8,719 nt of DNA from Muribaculaceae bacterium. GTDB lineage: Bacteria; Bacteroidota; Bacteroidia; Bacteroidales; Muribaculaceae. Of this stretch, positions 7,247 through 8,719 are shown one piece after another. The notes beneath the pieces are model-generated. The model ran no database searches and was not told where the DNA came from. It saw nothing but the letters and a program-made list of their open reading frames with translations. Each line of letters begins with the position of its first letter. Position 1 is the stretch's first letter. The stretch spans positions 1 to 8,719 of the forward strand of contig VSPO01000130.1 of the NCBI GenBank assembly GCA_009775375.1, given 5' to 3'. The translations under genes and the position numbers were made by a program.

Positions 7247-8368
7247 ATGACATTATATCCCAATCTTATTCTTGATGCTCTCAAGAACGTGAAATATCCC
7301 GGCAACGGCAAGAGCCTTGCCGAGAATGATATGATAGAAGACGACATCCGAATCGACGGCAACAAGGTGTCGTTTTCGTTGATTTTCGACCGTCCTACCG
7401 ATCCGTTTATCCGCAGCGTCGTCAGGGCGGCGGAGGCTGCCGTCAATACGTATATCTCCCCGGAAGTGGAGATAAAGGGCAATATCGCAGTCAAATACCG
7501 CAAGCCGATTGAGGAGAAGCCGGAGCTTCTTCCGGGAGTGAAGAACATCGTAGGCATATCTTCCGGCAAGGGTGGCGTCGGGAAGAGCACCGTCGCGGCC
7601 AACGTGGCGATCTCCCTTGCCTCGATGGGCTACAAGGTGGGGCTGCTCGATGCCGATATTTTCGGTCCGTCGATGCCAAAGATGTTTGGCGTGGAGGATG
7701 AGCAGCTCTATATGGTGAAGAAGGATGGGCGCGACTGGATTGAGCCGGTGGAAAAGTATGGGGTCAAGATGCTGTCGATTGGTTTTGTGGTCGACAAGAA
7801 CAGTCCTGTGCTTTGGAGGGGCGGCATGGCGAGCAATGCTCTCAAGCAGCTTATTGGCGACGCATGGTGGGGCGACCTCGACTATTTTCTAATAGACATG
7901 CCCCCAGGCACGAGCGACATTCATCTGACTTTGGTGCAGACGCTTCCCATCACCGGGGTGGTGGTTGTGTCTACTCCGCAGGAGGTGGCATTGGCCGATG
8001 CCCGTAAGGGAATCGCGATGTTCCGCAGCGACAAGGTCAACGTGCCTATCCTTGGTTTGGTGGAGAATATGGCATGGTTCACTCCGGCCCCCCATCCCGC
8101 GGAGAAGTATTATATCTTCGGCAACGGAGGCGCAGGGCGTCTTGCGGAGGAATTCAATGTGCCCTTGCTGGCGCAGATTCCGCTCGTAGCGGATATATGC
8201 TCAGATGCCGACATGGGTTCGCCATCTGCAGTGGCAGCCTCGGAAGAGGTAGGCAGCAATGATAATCCCGAGGCATCTGCATTCCAAGCACTTGCCCAAA
8301 GAATAGTGGAGGCTTGCGAAGAGCGCAACGCCACGCTTCCTCCTACCTCTCCCGTCGCAATGTCGTAA
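7247..8368 (+). CDS. mrp: Mrp/ApbC-type P-loop ATPase, iron-sulfur cluster carrier
   Basis: A 373-residue Mrp/NBP35-family ATPase, thought to bind and transfer Fe-S clusters to apoproteins in the cytoplasm. Residues 1-84 form a MIP18 (DUF59) domain (ALKNVKYPG, IDGNKVSFSLIF, DPF). The ATPase part has the deviant Walker A GKGGVGKST at 107-115, DADIFGPSMP at 135-144, and the Walker B-like YFLIDMPPGTSD at 213-224, all typical. The oddity is that the region GLVENMAWFTP (270-280), where many Mrp/ApbC proteins carry a CxxC pair, continues APHPAEKYYIFG with no cysteine. The only cysteines in the protein are about C318 and C357, too far apart to be that motif. As far as I recall, Bacteroidetes homologues share this loss, so it is probably a lineage trait and not a mutation. 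The tail after residue 360 (ATLPPTSPVAMS) is low-complexity. It is the last gene of the run and is followed by a hairpin. Confidence 0.95.
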   Translation: MTLYPNLILDALKNVKYPGNGKSLAENDMIEDDIRIDGNKVSFSLIFDRPTDPFIRSVVRAAEAAVNTYISPEVEIKGNIAVKYRKPIEEKPELLPGVKNIVGISSGKGGVGKSTVAANVAISLASMGYKVGLLDADIFGPSMPKMFGVEDEQLYMVKKDGRDWIEPVEKYGVKMLSIGFVVDKNSPVLWRGGMASNALKQLIGDAWWGDLDYFLIDMPPGTSDIHLTLVQTLPITGVVVVSTPQEVALADARKGIAMFRSDKVNVPILGLVENMAWFTPAPHPAEKYYIFGNGGAGRLAEEFNVPLLAQIPLVADICSDADMGSPSAVAASEEVGSNDNPEASAFQALAQRIVEACEERNATLPPTSPVAMS

Positions 8369-8390
8369 AGCGTAGTAATGATAATATAAT

Positions 8391-8432
8391 AGTCAGCGGG
8401 GATGCATGAAATTTCAGGCAGCCCCGCTGACT
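8391..8432 (+). terminator. Long-stem hairpin after mrp, probable terminator
   Basis: AGTCAGCGGGG (8391-8401) and CCCCGCTGACT (8422-8432) form a perfect 11-bp stem with a 20-base loop that itself contains the palindrome TGAAATTTCA (8407-8416). It begins 22 bases after the mrp stop. The downstream T-run is weak (GATTTCTT), so termination may be inefficient, or the structure may act as a 3' end stabiliser. It probably ends the rdgB-mrp transcript. Confidence 0.65.
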
Positions 8433-8501
8433 GATTTCTTGCCCCGGCTGCTTTCCAATGAAATAAATTTAAAGTATCTCTCTATTTTTTTATGCTTCGT
8501 G

Positions 8502-8532
8502 TTAGGAAATTCTACGGAATTTGTTACCTTTG
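8502..8532 (+). promoter_or_regulatory. Promoter for the downstream exported-protein gene
   Basis: TTAG at 8502-8505 (one mismatch to the -33 consensus TTTG) is followed after exactly 19 bases by TACCTTTG at 8525-8532, a perfect -7 TAnnTTTG. Transcription would begin near 8539, leaving a leader of about 105 bases before ATG 8644. The predicted transcript would start with a 6-bp hairpin (GGAATC 8539-8544 with GATTCC 8553-8558). Confidence 0.6.
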
Positions 8533-8564
8533 TGGCATGGAATCTTGATGTCGATTCCGAAGTA

Positions 8565-8599
8565 TTTGTCAAGCACTGATTTTGCTTTTTTTAGCTTTG
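8565..8599 (+). promoter_or_regulatory. Second, weaker promoter candidate closer to the gene
   Basis: TTTG at 8565-8568 and TAGCTTTG at 8592-8599 both match the consensus elements, but the spacing is 23 bases, longer than the usual 19-21. If used, it would give a leader of about 38 bases. The region is T-rich, so a chance match is quite possible. Confidence 0.25.
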
Positions 8600-8643
8600 G
8601 CATCTTGTTGTTCCATAAAATGTTAGAATCTTTTATATTTACC

Positions 8644-8719
8644 ATGAAACGCATCCTGACCATTTTATTGACCATATTGGTCATGTATGTCCCGGTCTAT
8701 GCAGACCAGGTCAGCTACG
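8644..8719 (+). CDS. Exported protein of unknown function, 5' part only
   Basis: The first 25 codons of a gene that continues beyond the window. It opens with a clear type I signal peptide: MKR, a hydrophobic core (ILTILLTILVMYVPV), and a probable cleavage site after VYA, leaving DQVSY as the mature N-terminus. There is no lipobox cysteine near the cut, so it is probably periplasmic, outer-membrane or secreted and not a lipoprotein. The reading frame stays open upstream to ATGs at 8620 and 8548, but ATG 8644 is preferred because it places the charged residues and hydrophobic core exactly where a signal peptide needs them. Too little is present to name a family. Its own promoter candidates and the preceding hairpin suggest it is not part of the mrp transcript. 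Confidence 0.75.
   Translation, partial: MKRILTILLTILVMYVPVYADQVSY

Noticed and set aside
7360..7620. ParA/Soj-type partition ATPase as an alternative to Mrp
   Set aside because: The N-terminal MIP18 domain, DADIFGPSMP and MPPGTSD are specific to the Mrp/NBP35 family.
8502..8684. A 60-codon - strand frame in the last intergenic region
   Set aside because: It overlaps the promoter candidates and the signal-peptide start of the + strand gene, and its lysine-rich sequence is what T-rich DNA gives on the opposite strand.

Overview
The window looks like chromosomal DNA of a Bacteroidales bacterium, plausibly a gut Muribaculaceae-like lineage. The phylum call rests on three things. Promoter-like sites fit the Bacteroidetes pattern (TTTG, about 19 bases, TAnnTTTG). 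No start codon has a clear Shine-Dalgarno sequence. The proteins also fit: a LeuRS with Bacteroidetes-type insertions, an Mrp ATPase without a CxxC pair, and a PorZ-like protein with a type IX secretion (T9SS) sorting domain. The family-level call is inference from overall feel and moderately high GC.

Layout, all on the + strand. (1) 58-366: a small, AT-richer gene for a solitary MNT-type nucleotidyltransferase. (2) 425-3317: leuS with its own promoter and a strong intrinsic terminator; its start should be 492, not the upstream in-frame TTG at 435. (3) 3318-8368: a compact run rdgB - porZ-like - trmB - mrp with gaps of 7, 41 and 14 bases, closed by a long-loop hairpin at 8391-8432. (4) 8369-8719: an intergenic region with one good and one weaker promoter candidate, then the first 25 codons of a secreted or lipid-free exported protein that runs off the window.

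How the genes relate: leuS (tRNA charging), rdgB (nucleotide pool cleaning), trmB (tRNA m7G46 methylation) and mrp (Fe-S cluster handling) are housekeeping genes. The outlier is the porZ-like gene, which encodes a large exported two-propeller protein of the T9SS cell-surface machinery placed inside the housekeeping run. The most unusual local feature is at the leuS/rdgB junction: the U-tract of the leuS terminator runs directly into the rdgB start codon, and I could find no separate promoter for rdgB.

I did not find a clearly novel biological system. No CRISPR array, RNA gene, insertion sequence or integrase is visible. The points worth a second look are the terminator/start-codon junction, the orphan nucleotidyltransferase, the cysteine-less Mrp, and the hairpin with alternative pairing after mrp.
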